Assembly (NCBI GenBank): GCA_964645705.1
Contig: CAZYAB010000011.1
Coordinates: 1 to 20,335, forward strand
Length of the DNA: 20,335 nucleotides
Reading direction: 5' to 3'
From: CAXGTL01 sp964645705
Lineage (GTDB): Archaea > Nanobdellota > Nanobdellia > Woesearchaeales > CAXGTL01
Shown here: positions 7,395 to 14,232 of the stretch, piece after piece
Layout of the letters: every line of letters starts with the position of its first letter
Position numbering within the stretch: position 1 is the first letter of the stretch
The notes under the pieces: generated by a model
Databases searched by the model: none
What the model was told of the DNA's origin: nothing
What the model saw: only the letters and a program-made list of their open reading frames with translations
Position numbers and translations under genes: made by a program

Positions 7395-7793
7395 ATGACA
7401 AATGCTACAAAAGTAACACAAACAGGAGGAACATTTCTTGATAAAATTGTGGACTTTATTATTCCGCCAAAAATAGTCTCATTCTTGAACATAACACTAT
7501 ATCAAAACTCATTCATGATATTTAATTATTGGTCTTTTGTTCATTTTATGTCTGGTGCTATATTTTATTTCTTTTTTCCTAACATGGATATTAAAAAGAA
7601 ATTCAAGCTCTGGATTGCTATAAATATTGTATATGAAATAATAGAATTTTTATTAGCACTGGGTGGTCATCCACTATTTGTAGAAGAAGTTGTAGATATT
7701 GTATGGGATATAATTATTTCTTTGTCAGGATTCTTAGTATTGTGGGGAATTAAAGAATTGATAGTAAAGATAAAGAAAAAGAAAGTTTTATAA
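7395..7793 (+). CDS. Small integral membrane protein, function unknown
   Basis: This 132-residue protein has a short soluble N-terminus and three hydrophobic stretches (about 38-61, 70-88 and 100-122), ending in a lysine-rich tail. The region around NIVYEIIEF and VVDIVWDIIISLSGF has acidic residues embedded in membrane helices, a pattern that recalls the E...D...D arrangement of VanZ-like and DUF2238-like membrane proteins. I cannot assign the family with confidence. An overlapping ATG at 7391 is out of frame and the TATA box fits 7395. It is divergent from AMP phosphorylase and stands alone on its strand before the RNA region. Confidence 0.75.
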   Translation: MTNATKVTQTGGTFLDKIVDFIIPPKIVSFLNITLYQNSFMIFNYWSFVHFMSGAIFYFFFPNMDIKKKFKLWIAINIVYEIIEFLLALGGHPLFVEEVVDIVWDIIISLSGFLVLWGIKELIVKIKKKKVL

Positions 7794-7819
7794 AGCTAAA
7801 ATACATTCTAATAACTGTG

Positions 7820-8038
7820 ATATAAAATGACCGAAGTTGGTTGTATTCATTGTTAGGAAAGTGAATTCTGATTTGATTAGGCTAAACTCTTTGGTTTATA
7901 ACAATGTTTTCCATAGCTAGCTCAGGCTAGCGATAATTCTAAAACCAAATCATAGAAAACCTTTAAAGCTTGTTTAGAGCTTTGTTTTGGCTTTTAAGGT
8001 TGTTTTGTGCTTGTTTACTTTAATAGCTTATGCTGTAT
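7820..8038 (+). ncRNA. Candidate structured noncoding RNA upstream of the tRNA-His locus
   Basis: This stretch has no protein ORF of useful length on either strand. A TATA-like ATATAAAATG at 7820-7829 predicts RNA starting near 7848. Strong pairings are visible: hairpin GCTAG/CTAGC (7916-7920 with 7927-7931); TTTGGTTT/AAACCAAA (7890-7897 with 7942-7949), competing with TGATTTG/CAAATCA (7869-7875 with 7946-7952); GTTTTC/GAAAAC (7906-7911 with 7955-7960), which crosses the previous helix as a pseudoknot; and hairpin AAAGCT/AGCTTT (7965-7970 with 7978-7983), which competes with GCTTTTAAGG at 7990-7999. The family is unknown to me. It could be an independent RNA, a leader for the downstream tRNAs, or chance pairing in AT-rich DNA. 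Confidence 0.4.
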
Positions 8039-8107
8039 GCTGCTATGGTGTAATCAGCACGATTGGATGTGAACCAATAAGTCCAGGTGAAAGTCCTGGT
8101 AGTGGCA
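8039..8107 (+). tRNA. tRNA-like cloverleaf with GUG anticodon, non-canonical elbow
   Basis: A complete cloverleaf of 69 nt can be drawn. Acceptor GCTGCTA/TAGTGGC has 7 bp with two G-U pairs; next are T8, G9 and D-stem GTG/CAC. The anticodon stem ATTGG/CCAAT closes the seven-base loop A-T-GTG-A-A. The variable region is AAGT, and T-stem CCAGG/CCTGG has seven-base loop TGAAAGT; the discriminator is A. The anticodon GUG is histidine, and the D-arm resembles that of the true tRNA-His starting four bases downstream. It lacks G18G19 in the D-loop and TTC in the T-loop, the partners that lock the tRNA elbow, and lacks G-1:C73, the histidine identity pair. It is therefore unlikely to be a normal elongator tRNA: a decayed copy, or a tRNA mimic with another role. 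Confidence 0.55.
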
Positions 8108-8148
8108 CAATGGTGATGGTAGTGTAATGGTAGCACAGGGGACTGTGG

Positions 8149-8163
8149 TAGTAAGCTGCAGAA
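8149..8163 (+). other. Intron 1 of tRNA-His (position 37/38)
   Basis: This is a 15-nt intron directly 3' of the anticodon. The surrounding bases form a bulge-helix-bulge with a 4-bp central helix (CTGT/GCAG) and two 3-nt bulges, the substrate of the archaeal splicing endonuclease. Confidence 0.88.
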
Positions 8164-8184
8164 ATCCCCTAGAGCGGGTTCAAT

Positions 8185-8231
8185 TAATATCGCTGGCGCT
8201 CGTTACTTTCAAACGCCAGGGCATTTGAAAG
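8185..8231 (+). other. Intron 2 of tRNA-His (T-loop, position 59/60)
   Basis: This 47-nt intron interrupts the T-loop. TTCA/TGAA makes the 4-bp central helix, cleavage falls in bulges ATT and AGT, and CTGGCG (8193-8198) pairs with CGCCAG (8214-8219) inside the intron. T-loop introns are a minority type and are known in some archaea. Confidence 0.85.
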
Positions 8232-8251
8232 TCCCGCCCATCACCCTAACC

Positions 8252-8259
8252 TTTATATA
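8252..8259 (+). promoter_or_regulatory. TATA box of hisS
   Basis: TTTATATA begins seven bases after the end of tRNA-His and about 42 nt before the hisS ATG. hisS can therefore be transcribed separately from the tRNAs, with a leader of about 13 nt. Confidence 0.6.
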
Positions 8260-8280
8260 GAACAAAGTTAAAAATCAATA

Positions 8281-8285
8281 GGAGG
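8281..8285 (+). promoter_or_regulatory. Shine-Dalgarno of hisS
   Basis: GGAGG lies eight bases before the ATG at 8294. It is the clearest ribosome binding site in the window, among genes that are mostly leaderless. Confidence 0.7.
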
Positions 8286-8293
8286 AAAGAAAA

Positions 8294-9586
8294 ATGAAAT
8301 TATTAACTGCAAAAGGAATGCGGGATTTTGCACCGCAGGAAAAAATACTAAGGAACAAGGTAGTTGAAAAACTAGTAAGAGTGTTTGAAAGATATGGTTA
8401 TGTGCCATTAGAAACACCGATTGTTGAAAGATTTGATGTATTATCAGCAAAGTATGCTGCTGGTGAAGCAAGCGATGCAATGAAAGAAACATTCAGATTA
8501 AAAGATCAAGGTGACAGAGATCTTGGTTTAAGATTTGATTTAACAGTTCCATTTTCAAGATTCGTTGGAATGAATCCTAATCTTAAGATGCCATTCAAAA
8601 GATATCAAATAGGTGAAGTGTTTAGAGACGGACCTATCAAGCTTGGCAGGTATAGAGAGTTTTGGCAGTGTGATGTTGATTTTGTTGGTTCTGAAAACAT
8701 GATAAGTGATGCTGAGATTGTTAAGTTAAGTTTAGATGCTTTTAAAGAATTAGGATTAAATGCTTATCTTGTTATCAATAATAGAAAATTGTTACAAGGC
8801 TTGCTAATAGATTGTGGTGTTGATGAATCTAAATTAGAACAAGTAATAATTATAATTGATAAACTTGCTAAGATCGGGCCAAAAGGTGTTGCAGATGAAT
8901 TAGAAAAATTAGGTCTACCGAGTTCTGTAATTGAAAGTATTAATGATGTTTTTATTATCAAAGGAACTAATACTGAAGTTTTAGAAAAGCTTGGTAAAAA
9001 GGTTGTGTGCCCTTTGGCTGTCGAAGGTTTAAAAGAGTTAAAAGAATTATATTCTTACCTAGATGATGAAAGCATAAAGAATGTTGTTATAAATATTTCT
9101 CTTGCAAGAGGTTTTGCATATTATACAGGAACTGTGTTTGAAGGATATTTGAGAGAAAGTGAAATAAAGTCATCAATATGTGGTGGTGGACGTTTTGATG
9201 ACATGATTGGAATGTATTTAGGTAGTAAAGAAAAATATCCTGCATGCGGAATTAGCTTTGGCTTAGATGTCATATCAGAAGCAATGAAACTGCAAGGTCT
9301 TGGTAAAGACAAGACTGTTTCAAAGGTTTATATAATTCCTATTGGCTGTGTTAAAGAATGTTTTAAGATTGCTCAGCAGTTACGTGATGCTGGTATCAAT
9401 ACTGATATGGATATTGTTGGCAGAAATATATCTAAGAATATGAAGTATGCTAACACGCTTTCTATTCCTTATGTTGTTATAGTTGGTGAAGAAGAGATGA
9501 AGCAGCAGAAGGTTAAGTTAAGAGATATGAAGAGTGGTAAAGAAGAATTAATGAGTGTTGATGATGTTATAAAGAAGTTAAAATAA
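8294..9586 (+). CDS. hisS: Histidyl-tRNA synthetase
   Basis: This is the class II aminoacyl-tRNA synthetase that charges tRNA-His with histidine in the cytoplasm. Its 430 residues are the usual length. Visible parts: an N-terminal catalytic core with GLRFDLTVPFSR (79-89); motif 2 as RYQIGEVFRDGPIKLGRYRE (103-122) followed by FWQCDVDF; a histidine-binding stretch ARGFAYYTG; SSICGGGRFDDMIG; and motif 3 around YPACGISFGLDVI. The C-terminal 95 residues form the anticodon-binding domain. The start is fixed by GGAGG and by MKLLTAKGMRDFAP, the family's usual N-terminus. It lies directly downstream of the tRNA-His gene and the tRNA-like element. Its 3' end overlaps the convergent map gene by 20 bases. 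Confidence 0.97.
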   Translation: MKLLTAKGMRDFAPQEKILRNKVVEKLVRVFERYGYVPLETPIVERFDVLSAKYAAGEASDAMKETFRLKDQGDRDLGLRFDLTVPFSRFVGMNPNLKMPFKRYQIGEVFRDGPIKLGRYREFWQCDVDFVGSENMISDAEIVKLSLDAFKELGLNAYLVINNRKLLQGLLIDCGVDESKLEQVIIIIDKLAKIGPKGVADELEKLGLPSSVIESINDVFIIKGTNTEVLEKLGKKVVCPLAVEGLKELKELYSYLDDESIKNVVINISLARGFAYYTGTVFEGYLRESEIKSSICGGGRFDDMIGMYLGSKEKYPACGISFGLDVISEAMKLQGLGKDKTVSKVYIIPIGCVKECFKIAQQLRDAGINTDMDIVGRNISKNMKYANTLSIPYVVIVGEEEMKQQKVKLRDMKSGKEELMSVDDVIKKLK

Positions 9587-10460
9587 TAACTTCACCATCA
9601 ACAATTGCAACACTGTGTTCATGCTGAGAAACTAATCCGCCTTGCACTTCTTGCAATGGTGTGTGTTCTTTGATAGCTTCTTGGTTTTTTAATTGTTTGA
9701 ATGTGAAGTTTATCTGAGCCTCGCTGAATCTCTGTAAGAGGTTTCTTTTGGAGAATGGAAGAGTTTTGAAATTTGTTTGTATGTATTTCATTATGTTTCT
9801 TGCAAAACCAATTCTCATTGGCTTGAATTCTTTTACTGAAAATATCTGCGGATCTTTTGTTTCTTTAATCATACCTGCGCCATTGGTGGAAAAAGGTTCA
9901 ATTGCAAATACCATGTCATTTTGTAATTCAAATTGATCATTATTATCATAGTTTGGTATGTTTGGTAAGCAATGTGCTAAGTACAAGCCTAAAGAATGGC
10001 CTGAAAGATTACGTATTGGTTGAAAGCCTTTATTTGTTATTGTTTCTTCTATTACTTTTCCTATTTCGCCTAATTTTACACCTATCTTTAATGCTTTTAT
10101 TGCATTATCAAGTGCTTCTTTGCTTGCGTTTACTAAATCAGTGTATTTTCCTGATAAATCAATAGTAGTTGCTGTGTCACCTATGTGTCCGTCTATGTGT
10201 ACACCTATGTCAAGCTTTACAATCTCTTGTGAAAAAGTTCTATCATCATTATGATGAGCACAATCATGTGCAGCAATATTGTTTAAAGAAATATTAATTG
10301 GGAATGCTAATTTTCCTCCGAGTTCTTGGATTTTTTTTTCTATTTGTTCTGTAACTTCTAGAATAGATGCACCTGTCTTGATTAAACCTTTACCATAGTC
10401 TAATGCTTGAGCAGCTATTTTCCCTGCTTGTTTTAGTTTATCTAATGATTCTTGTTCCAT
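9567..10460 (-). CDS. map: Methionine aminopeptidase (type II, archaeal)
   Basis: This metalloenzyme removes the initiator methionine from nascent proteins. From the ATG at 10460 it has 297 residues, close to the usual archaeal length. All active-site residues are visible: H65 (substrate), metal ligands D84 and D95 in the segment VKLDIGVHIDGHIGDTAT, H155 in LSGHSLG, E188 in FAIEPFS, and E281 in QHEHSVAIV. The insertion typical of type II enzymes lies between about 205 and 270. The frame continues to an ATG at 10505 but this is rejected: a TATA box lies between the two, 27 nt before 10460, and the longer form would overlap the preceding gene. The 3' end overlaps hisS by 20 bases. Confidence 0.96.
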   Translation of the reverse strand: MEQESLDKLKQAGKIAAQALDYGKGLIKTGASILEVTEQIEKKIQELGGKLAFPINISLNNIAAHDCAHHNDDRTFSQEIVKLDIGVHIDGHIGDTATTIDLSGKYTDLVNASKEALDNAIKALKIGVKLGEIGKVIEETITNKGFQPIRNLSGHSLGLYLAHCLPNIPNYDNNDQFELQNDMVFAIEPFSTNGAGMIKETKDPQIFSVKEFKPMRIGFARNIMKYIQTNFKTLPFSKRNLLQRFSEAQINFTFKQLKNQEAIKEHTPLQEVQGGLVSQHEHSVAIVDGEVIILTSL

Positions 10461-10482
10461 GTATGTTGGTGGAAAGAAGTTG

Positions 10483-10490
10483 TATTTAAA
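10483..10490 (-). promoter_or_regulatory. TATA box of map
   Basis: On the minus strand TTTAAATA is centred 27 nt before the ATG at 10460. It fixes that start against the longer frame. Confidence 0.6.
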
Positions 10491-10501
10491 GGTAGTGTTA
10501 A

Positions 10502-11080
10502 TCAAGCATAAGACCTGCTTCTATAGAAAGGTTCTTGTTCAAATTCCATTAAAAAGCCTTTTAGATTAAGATATTTCTTGATTGCGCCTTGCAAATGTTC
10601 TGCTTTTTTTTGTAATGTGTCTTTTTGTTCACTTATAGTTGATTTATATATTCTTTTTTTCCAAAGATCATTAAAATTTTTCAAAAACCAATGCTTTTCC
10701 CATTTATCATCTTGATCTAAAACAAGTTTTGCTGTTATCTCGATCTTTACTTCGCCTGTGTTTGCATCAAGCTTTTTTCCTTCATGCATTACCTCAACAC
10801 TTTTTATTGTTAAAGTGGTAATTTTAATAGTCATCTTATACTTGAAATAAGAACTTTCATGAGGTATTTGTTCAACTTCCCATGAAATATTGTGTTCTTT
10901 TAAACCAGATGAAGAATCTTTTTGAAGATATGAGGTTTCAAAATTCTCTGATTTGCCATAAATAGGATCATTCCAACCATTATCTTGTAACCAAAGGTAT
11001 ATTAATTTATATAATTCTTTAAGATTAAACACATCTTTATACTTGATAGACATTGAAATTACTTCTTTTTCATCTCCCAT
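10502..11080 (-). CDS. Hypothetical cytoplasmic protein
   Basis: This is a 192-residue protein I cannot name. It has no signal peptide or membrane helix. The first half is aromatic-rich and looks like an alternating strand pattern (SWEVEQIPHE, YKMTIKITTLTIKSVEV), and the second half is helical and charged (about 120-175), ending in a short tail rich in R and S. The beta-then-helix layout with many W, Y and F residues suggests a ligand- or lipid-binding fold, but this is only an impression. The ATG at 11080 has a TATA box 27 nt upstream; an internal methionine at residue 10 is an alternative. It is followed after 41 nt by map, which has its own box. Confidence 0.65.
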   Translation of the reverse strand: MGDEKEVISMSIKYKDVFNLKELYKLIYLWLQDNGWNDPIYGKSENFETSYLQKDSSSGLKEHNISWEVEQIPHESSYFKYKMTIKITTLTIKSVEVMHEGKKLDANTGEVKIEITAKLVLDQDDKWEKHWFLKNFNDLWKKRIYKSTISEQKDTLQKKAEHLQGAIKKYLNLKGFLMEFEQEPFYRSRSYA

Positions 11081-11102
11081 ATATGTTATCTAAGAACAGA
11101 AG

Positions 11103-11111
11103 TATATAAAT
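11103..11111 (-). promoter_or_regulatory. TATA box of the hypothetical gene at 11080
   Basis: On the minus strand ATTTATATA is centred 27 nt before the ATG at 11080. Confidence 0.6.
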
Positions 11112-11118
11112 TTTTGCA

Positions 11119-11823
11119 CTAATCTACACTATATTTAAAAAATCCTTGTCTTTTGTTAAAAGGGGCTGTTAGAATCATGCTTGTTGTTCTTAAAAATTCA
11201 AACGAATTCAGTGGCCTTGTTTTTATTTTTATCTTATTATTTATTATTGCTTGTAAAACAGAGTCCTTATCTTGATTAGAATCTATTAATGAAAAATTAG
11301 TATTTATTTGATAAAGTTTGTGTGCATCTGAATTAGCTATTACTGGCTTATTATGTTTTTCTGCTATTTTTTTTGCCCTTTTGTTTTGATTTATGAGTTT
11401 ATGATAAAATCCAGAATATTCTATTGCGTCAAACAATCTAATATGCTTTAATAATAATTTATTTCCAATTGCCATTGGTAACAAAAAATTAGGGTGTGGT
11501 GCAATTATCAATGTTTGTGTGTGTTTTTTTTTTATTTTATATAATTCGTCGAATGTTTTAGGATTTTTAAGATCTAGTGGAGGATTTAATAATAATATAT
11601 CTTTTATTTTGTTAATTCTTGCTTCCATTCCTGGTATCAAAAGAATACCATGTTTCTTAGCATATGATTTTATCTGATTATTGAAAAAAATATTAGTATG
11701 GTTTGTGATTGATAATACTTTGAAACCTAGTTTAGAACAATACTTGATTAGTGTCTTAGCATCATATTTAACAACATCTAATGTATCTTCTTTTGTGTGC
11801 ATATGAAAATCTGATTTTAGCAT
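11119..11823 (-). CDS. PHP-domain metal-dependent phosphoesterase
   Basis: This 234-residue protein belongs to the PHP (polymerase and histidinol phosphatase) superfamily, which hydrolyses phosphoesters with a cluster of metal ions. Motifs in order: DFHMHT (5-10, with H7 and H9), ITNHTN (39-44, H42; the family usually has TDH here, so the aspartate is replaced by asparagine), GMEA (65-68, E67), APHPN (108-112, H110) and ANSDAH (163-168, D166 and H168). Most metal ligands are therefore present and it is probably active. The substrate cannot be told; relatives act on nucleotides, DNA ends and RNA ends. The ATG at 11823 has a TATA box 28 nt upstream. It is not fused to a polymerase. Confidence 0.88.
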   Translation of the reverse strand: MLKSDFHMHTKEDTLDVVKYDAKTLIKYCSKLGFKVLSITNHTNIFFNNQIKSYAKKHGILLIPGMEARINKIKDILLLNPPLDLKNPKTFDELYKIKKKHTQTLIIAPHPNFLLPMAIGNKLLLKHIRLFDAIEYSGFYHKLINQNKRAKKIAEKHNKPVIANSDAHKLYQINTNFSLIDSNQDKDSVLQAIINNKIKIKTRPLNSFEFLRTTSMILTAPFNKRQGFFKYSVD

Positions 11824-11846
11824 ATTTGTAAGGATTTTTGTTTTTG

Positions 11847-11855
11847 TTTATAAAT
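11847..11855 (-). promoter_or_regulatory. TATA box of the PHP gene
   Basis: On the minus strand ATTTATAAA is centred 28 nt before the ATG at 11823. Confidence 0.6.
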
Positions 11856-11896
11856 ATATATAATATTCTGATTACCATTTTAGAATAGTTATATAA

Positions 11897-11906
11897 TTTT
11901 ATAAAT
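11897..11906 (+). promoter_or_regulatory. TATA box of the MscS gene
   Basis: TTTTATAAAT is centred 28 nt before the ATG at 11930. This argues against a TTG start at 11912. Confidence 0.6.
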
Positions 11907-11929
11907 AGAAGTTGCGAAGTATATATAAT

Positions 11930-12982
11930 ATGGGGCTTAATATGGAGATACTAGATATTATATTTTGGAATAATAGTGTAAAACAGTATTTAATAGCCTT
12001 TGGCATACTTGTCTTAGTATTGATATTTCTAAAAATATTCAAAATAATTGTATTAAAAAAATTAGAAAAAACAGCGAAAAAAACAAAAACAAAAAAAGAT
12101 GACTATGTAATAAAAGCGATAAACAGTATTGGTTGGCCATTGTATTTTGTGTTGGGATTATATTTTTGTTTAAAGATTTTAACTCTACCTAATTTCTTTG
12201 TTAAAGGTATTAAATATCTTACATTTATTGTGATTACTTATTACGTTGTTGTTGCTATTCAAAAAATAATAATAATTGCAATACAAAAAAATGTTGAATC
12301 AAAAGAAACAAAGATGGACAAACACACTGGAGAAATTCTTGCAAGAATTACAAAAATAATTTTATGGATAATTGCTATCATATTGATCATATCAAATCTT
12401 GGTTATGATATTTCTACATTAATTGCAGGCATGGGAATAGGCGGAATTGCAATTGCATTTGCATTGCAAAATATTCTTTCGGATATTTTTTCTTCATTCT
12501 CTATATACATGGATCAACCGTTCAGGGTTGGTGATTTTATTGTTATTGGTACTGATTCTGGTACTGTGAAAAAGATTGGAATGAAATCTACAAGAATTCA
12601 GACTTTGCATGGTGAAGAACTGGTTGTTTCTAATAAAGAATTAACTTCAGCAAGGATTAGTAATTATAAAAAGATGAGAAAAAGAAGAGTTGTGTTTAAT
12701 ATTGGTGTTACATATGGCACTTCTGCTAAAAAATTAGAAATAATTCCTAAAATAGTTAAAAAAGTTATTAATAAACAAAAAGATGCTGAATTTAGTAGAG
12801 CACATTTCAAGACTTTTGGGGATTTTAGTTTGATATTTGAAGTTGTATTCATTATGAAGAAAAAAGATTATAATGTTTATATGGATACTCTTCAAAAGAT
12901 AAATCTTGGTTTGTTTAAAGAATTTAAAAAATCTAGAATTGAGATGGCATTTCCAACGCAGACTGTGTATGTGAAGAAGTGA
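11930..12982 (+). CDS. mscS: Small-conductance mechanosensitive channel (MscS family)
   Basis: This membrane channel opens under bilayer tension and releases solutes on osmotic downshift. It has 350 residues from the ATG at 11930. Membrane helices lie at about 20-42, 68-88, 95-118 and 140-157, then the pore-lining helix at 160-192 with GMGIGGIAIAFALQN, whose small-residue pattern is the MscS signature. The beta domain follows directly: PFRVGDFIVIG, GTVKKIGMKSTRIQT, then LVVSNKEL. The C-terminal alpha/beta part runs to the end. Four predicted helices before the cytoplasmic domain make it slightly larger than E. coli MscS (three). A weaker ATG at 11942 is an alternative start. Confidence 0.94.
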   Translation: MGLNMEILDIIFWNNSVKQYLIAFGILVLVLIFLKIFKIIVLKKLEKTAKKTKTKKDDYVIKAINSIGWPLYFVLGLYFCLKILTLPNFFVKGIKYLTFIVITYYVVVAIQKIIIIAIQKNVESKETKMDKHTGEILARITKIILWIIAIILIISNLGYDISTLIAGMGIGGIAIAFALQNILSDIFSSFSIYMDQPFRVGDFIVIGTDSGTVKKIGMKSTRIQTLHGEELVVSNKELTSARISNYKKMRKRRVVFNIGVTYGTSAKKLEIIPKIVKKVINKQKDAEFSRAHFKTFGDFSLIFEVVFIMKKKDYNVYMDTLQKINLGLFKEFKKSRIEMAFPTQTVYVKK

Positions 12983-13001
12983 TTGATTCTGTATAGAAAT
13001 G

Positions 13002-13010
13002 TTTTTATAT
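13002..13010 (+). promoter_or_regulatory. TATA box of the ychF-like gene
   Basis: TTTTTATAT is centred 27 nt before the ATG at 13033. Confidence 0.6.
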
Positions 13011-13032
13011 TCTAATCTGTTTTCTGTTCAAT

Positions 13033-14232
13033 ATGATAATCGGAGTAGTAGGAAAAGCAAATGTAGGAAAATCAACTTTCTTTAAAGCAGCTACATTAGC
13101 TGAAGTTGAAATAGGTAATTATCCATTCGTAACAATCAAGCCTAACTCTGGTATTGGATATGTAAAAGTAGAATGTGTTGATAAAGAGTTTAATGTTCAG
13201 TGTGATCCTAGAAAAGGGTATTGTAAAGATGGGATTAGGTTTGTGCCTGTTGAACTCATAGATGTTGCTGGACTTGTACCAGGTGCGCATGAAGGAAAAG
13301 GAATGGGTAACCAGTTTTTAGATGATCTTAGGCAGGCAGATGCATTGATACATGTCATAGATTGTTCAGGTGGTACTAATGAAAATGGTGAATCAGTTGA
13401 TATTGGTTCATATGATCCTGCTAATGATATTAAATTCTTAGAAACAGAGATTGATATGTGGTATTTGAGCTTGATTAAGAAAAATTGGGTAAAATTTACA
13501 AGACAAGTAATGCAAGAAAAAAGAGAAATACAAAAAGCATTGGCAACACAATTATCAGGTTTAAAAGTTACAGAAGAATTAATTGATGAAGGCATCAAGG
13601 AACTGAATCTCGATAAAGCTCATCCTGATAAATGGACTGATGAAAATCTGTTCCACCTAGCTATTTTCTTAAGAAGAAAGACAAAGCCAATGATCATTGC
13701 TTGTAATAAAGTGGACATTAGTGTTGGTAAAGAAAATTATAAAAGATTAAGAAATGAATTTCCTGATTATATACTTATACCGTGTTCTGCTGAATCAGAA
13801 CTAGCATTAAAAGAAGCTGTTAAACATAAATTAATTGAATATATGCCTGGTGATAAAGATTTTAAGATTGTTTCTGATAAACTAAATGATAAACAAAAAA
13901 ATGCACTTGATTTTGTTAAAAAAAATATATTAGAACAATTTGAACAAGGAACAGGTGTTCAAGCTGTGCTAAATAAAGCTGTTTTTGAATTATTAGGTTA
14001 TATAGCAATATTTCCTGGCGGCGTTAATAAACTGGCTGACCAAGATGGTAATATATTGCCTGATTGTTTTTTGCTTCCTCCTAACTCAACTGCTCTGGAT
14101 TTTGCATATAAGATTCATTCTGATATTGGTGATGGGTTTGTAAAAGCAATTGATGCTAAGACAAAGCAAGCTGTTGGTAAAGAACACAAGCTAAAGCATA
14201 GGGATGTATTAGAGATAAAGAGTACTAAGTAG
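13033..14232 (+). CDS. ychF: YchF/Obg-family GTP-binding protein with TGS domain
   Basis: This is a translation-associated P-loop NTPase of the OBG-HflX group, 399 residues. G1 is GKANVGKST (7-15), placed at the very N-terminus as in the family. G3 is DVAGLVPGAHEGKGMG (77-92), and G4 is NKVD (225-228). Bacterial YchF and eukaryotic OLA1 have NxxE at G4 and bind ATP; NKVD here predicts ordinary guanine specificity, as is usual for the archaeal branch. A helical region lies at about 140-210, and the C-terminal TGS domain (about 335-399) contains LPPNSTALDFAYKIHSDIG. The exact role is not known; relatives bind ribosomes. The start has a TATA box 27 nt upstream. The 3' end overlaps the convergent metallopeptidase gene by eight bases. 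Confidence 0.95.
   Translation: MIIGVVGKANVGKSTFFKAATLAEVEIGNYPFVTIKPNSGIGYVKVECVDKEFNVQCDPRKGYCKDGIRFVPVELIDVAGLVPGAHEGKGMGNQFLDDLRQADALIHVIDCSGGTNENGESVDIGSYDPANDIKFLETEIDMWYLSLIKKNWVKFTRQVMQEKREIQKALATQLSGLKVTEELIDEGIKELNLDKAHPDKWTDENLFHLAIFLRRKTKPMIIACNKVDISVGKENYKRLRNEFPDYILIPCSAESELALKEAVKHKLIEYMPGDKDFKIVSDKLNDKQKNALDFVKKNILEQFEQGTGVQAVLNKAVFELLGYIAIFPGGVNKLADQDGNILPDCFLLPPNSTALDFAYKIHSDIGDGFVKAIDAKTKQAVGKEHKLKHRDVLEIKSTK

Larger units (their letters stand above)
8112..8245 (+). tRNA. tRNA-His(GUG) with two introns
   Basis: G-1 (8112) pairs with C73 (8245), the hallmark of histidine tRNA, and is gene-encoded. The acceptor is GTGATGG/CCATCAC, the D-arm GTGTAATGGTAGCAC, the anticodon stem GGGGA/TCCCC, and the loop C-T-GTG-G-A. 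Intron 1 (8149-8163, 15 nt) is at the canonical 37/38 position. It fits a strict bulge-helix-bulge: helix CTGT/GCAG with bulges GG^T and AA^A. Intron 2 (8185-8231, 47 nt) lies in the T-loop at 59/60: helix TTCA/TGAA, bulges AT^T and AG^T, and an inner hairpin CTGGCG/CGCCAG. Splicing gives T-loop TTCAATT and a mature RNA of normal length. No CCA is encoded. The next gene is histidyl-tRNA synthetase. Confidence 0.95.

Noticed and set aside
7851..7960. RNase P RNA: AGGAAAGTG at 7855-7863 resembles the conserved GAGGAAAGTC, and ATAGAAAA at 7952-7959 resembles ACAGAAA.
   Set aside because: The intervening space is far too short for the P4-bounded core, and I find no match to the other conserved regions or to the P4 pairing.
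8080..8100. GTCCAGGTGAAAGTCC, reminiscent of a motif in some group II introns.
   Set aside because: No domain V, no reverse transcriptase and no other intron features are nearby; the sequence is fully explained as the T-arm of the tRNA-like cloverleaf.
8268..8492. A minus-strand ORF of 74 residues opposite the start of hisS.
   Set aside because: Shadow of the hisS coding frame.
9902..10165. A plus-strand ORF of 87 residues, leucine-rich, as a membrane peptide.
   Set aside because: It is antisense to the metal-binding core of methionine aminopeptidase, and its composition is an artefact of lysine/glutamate codons on the other strand.
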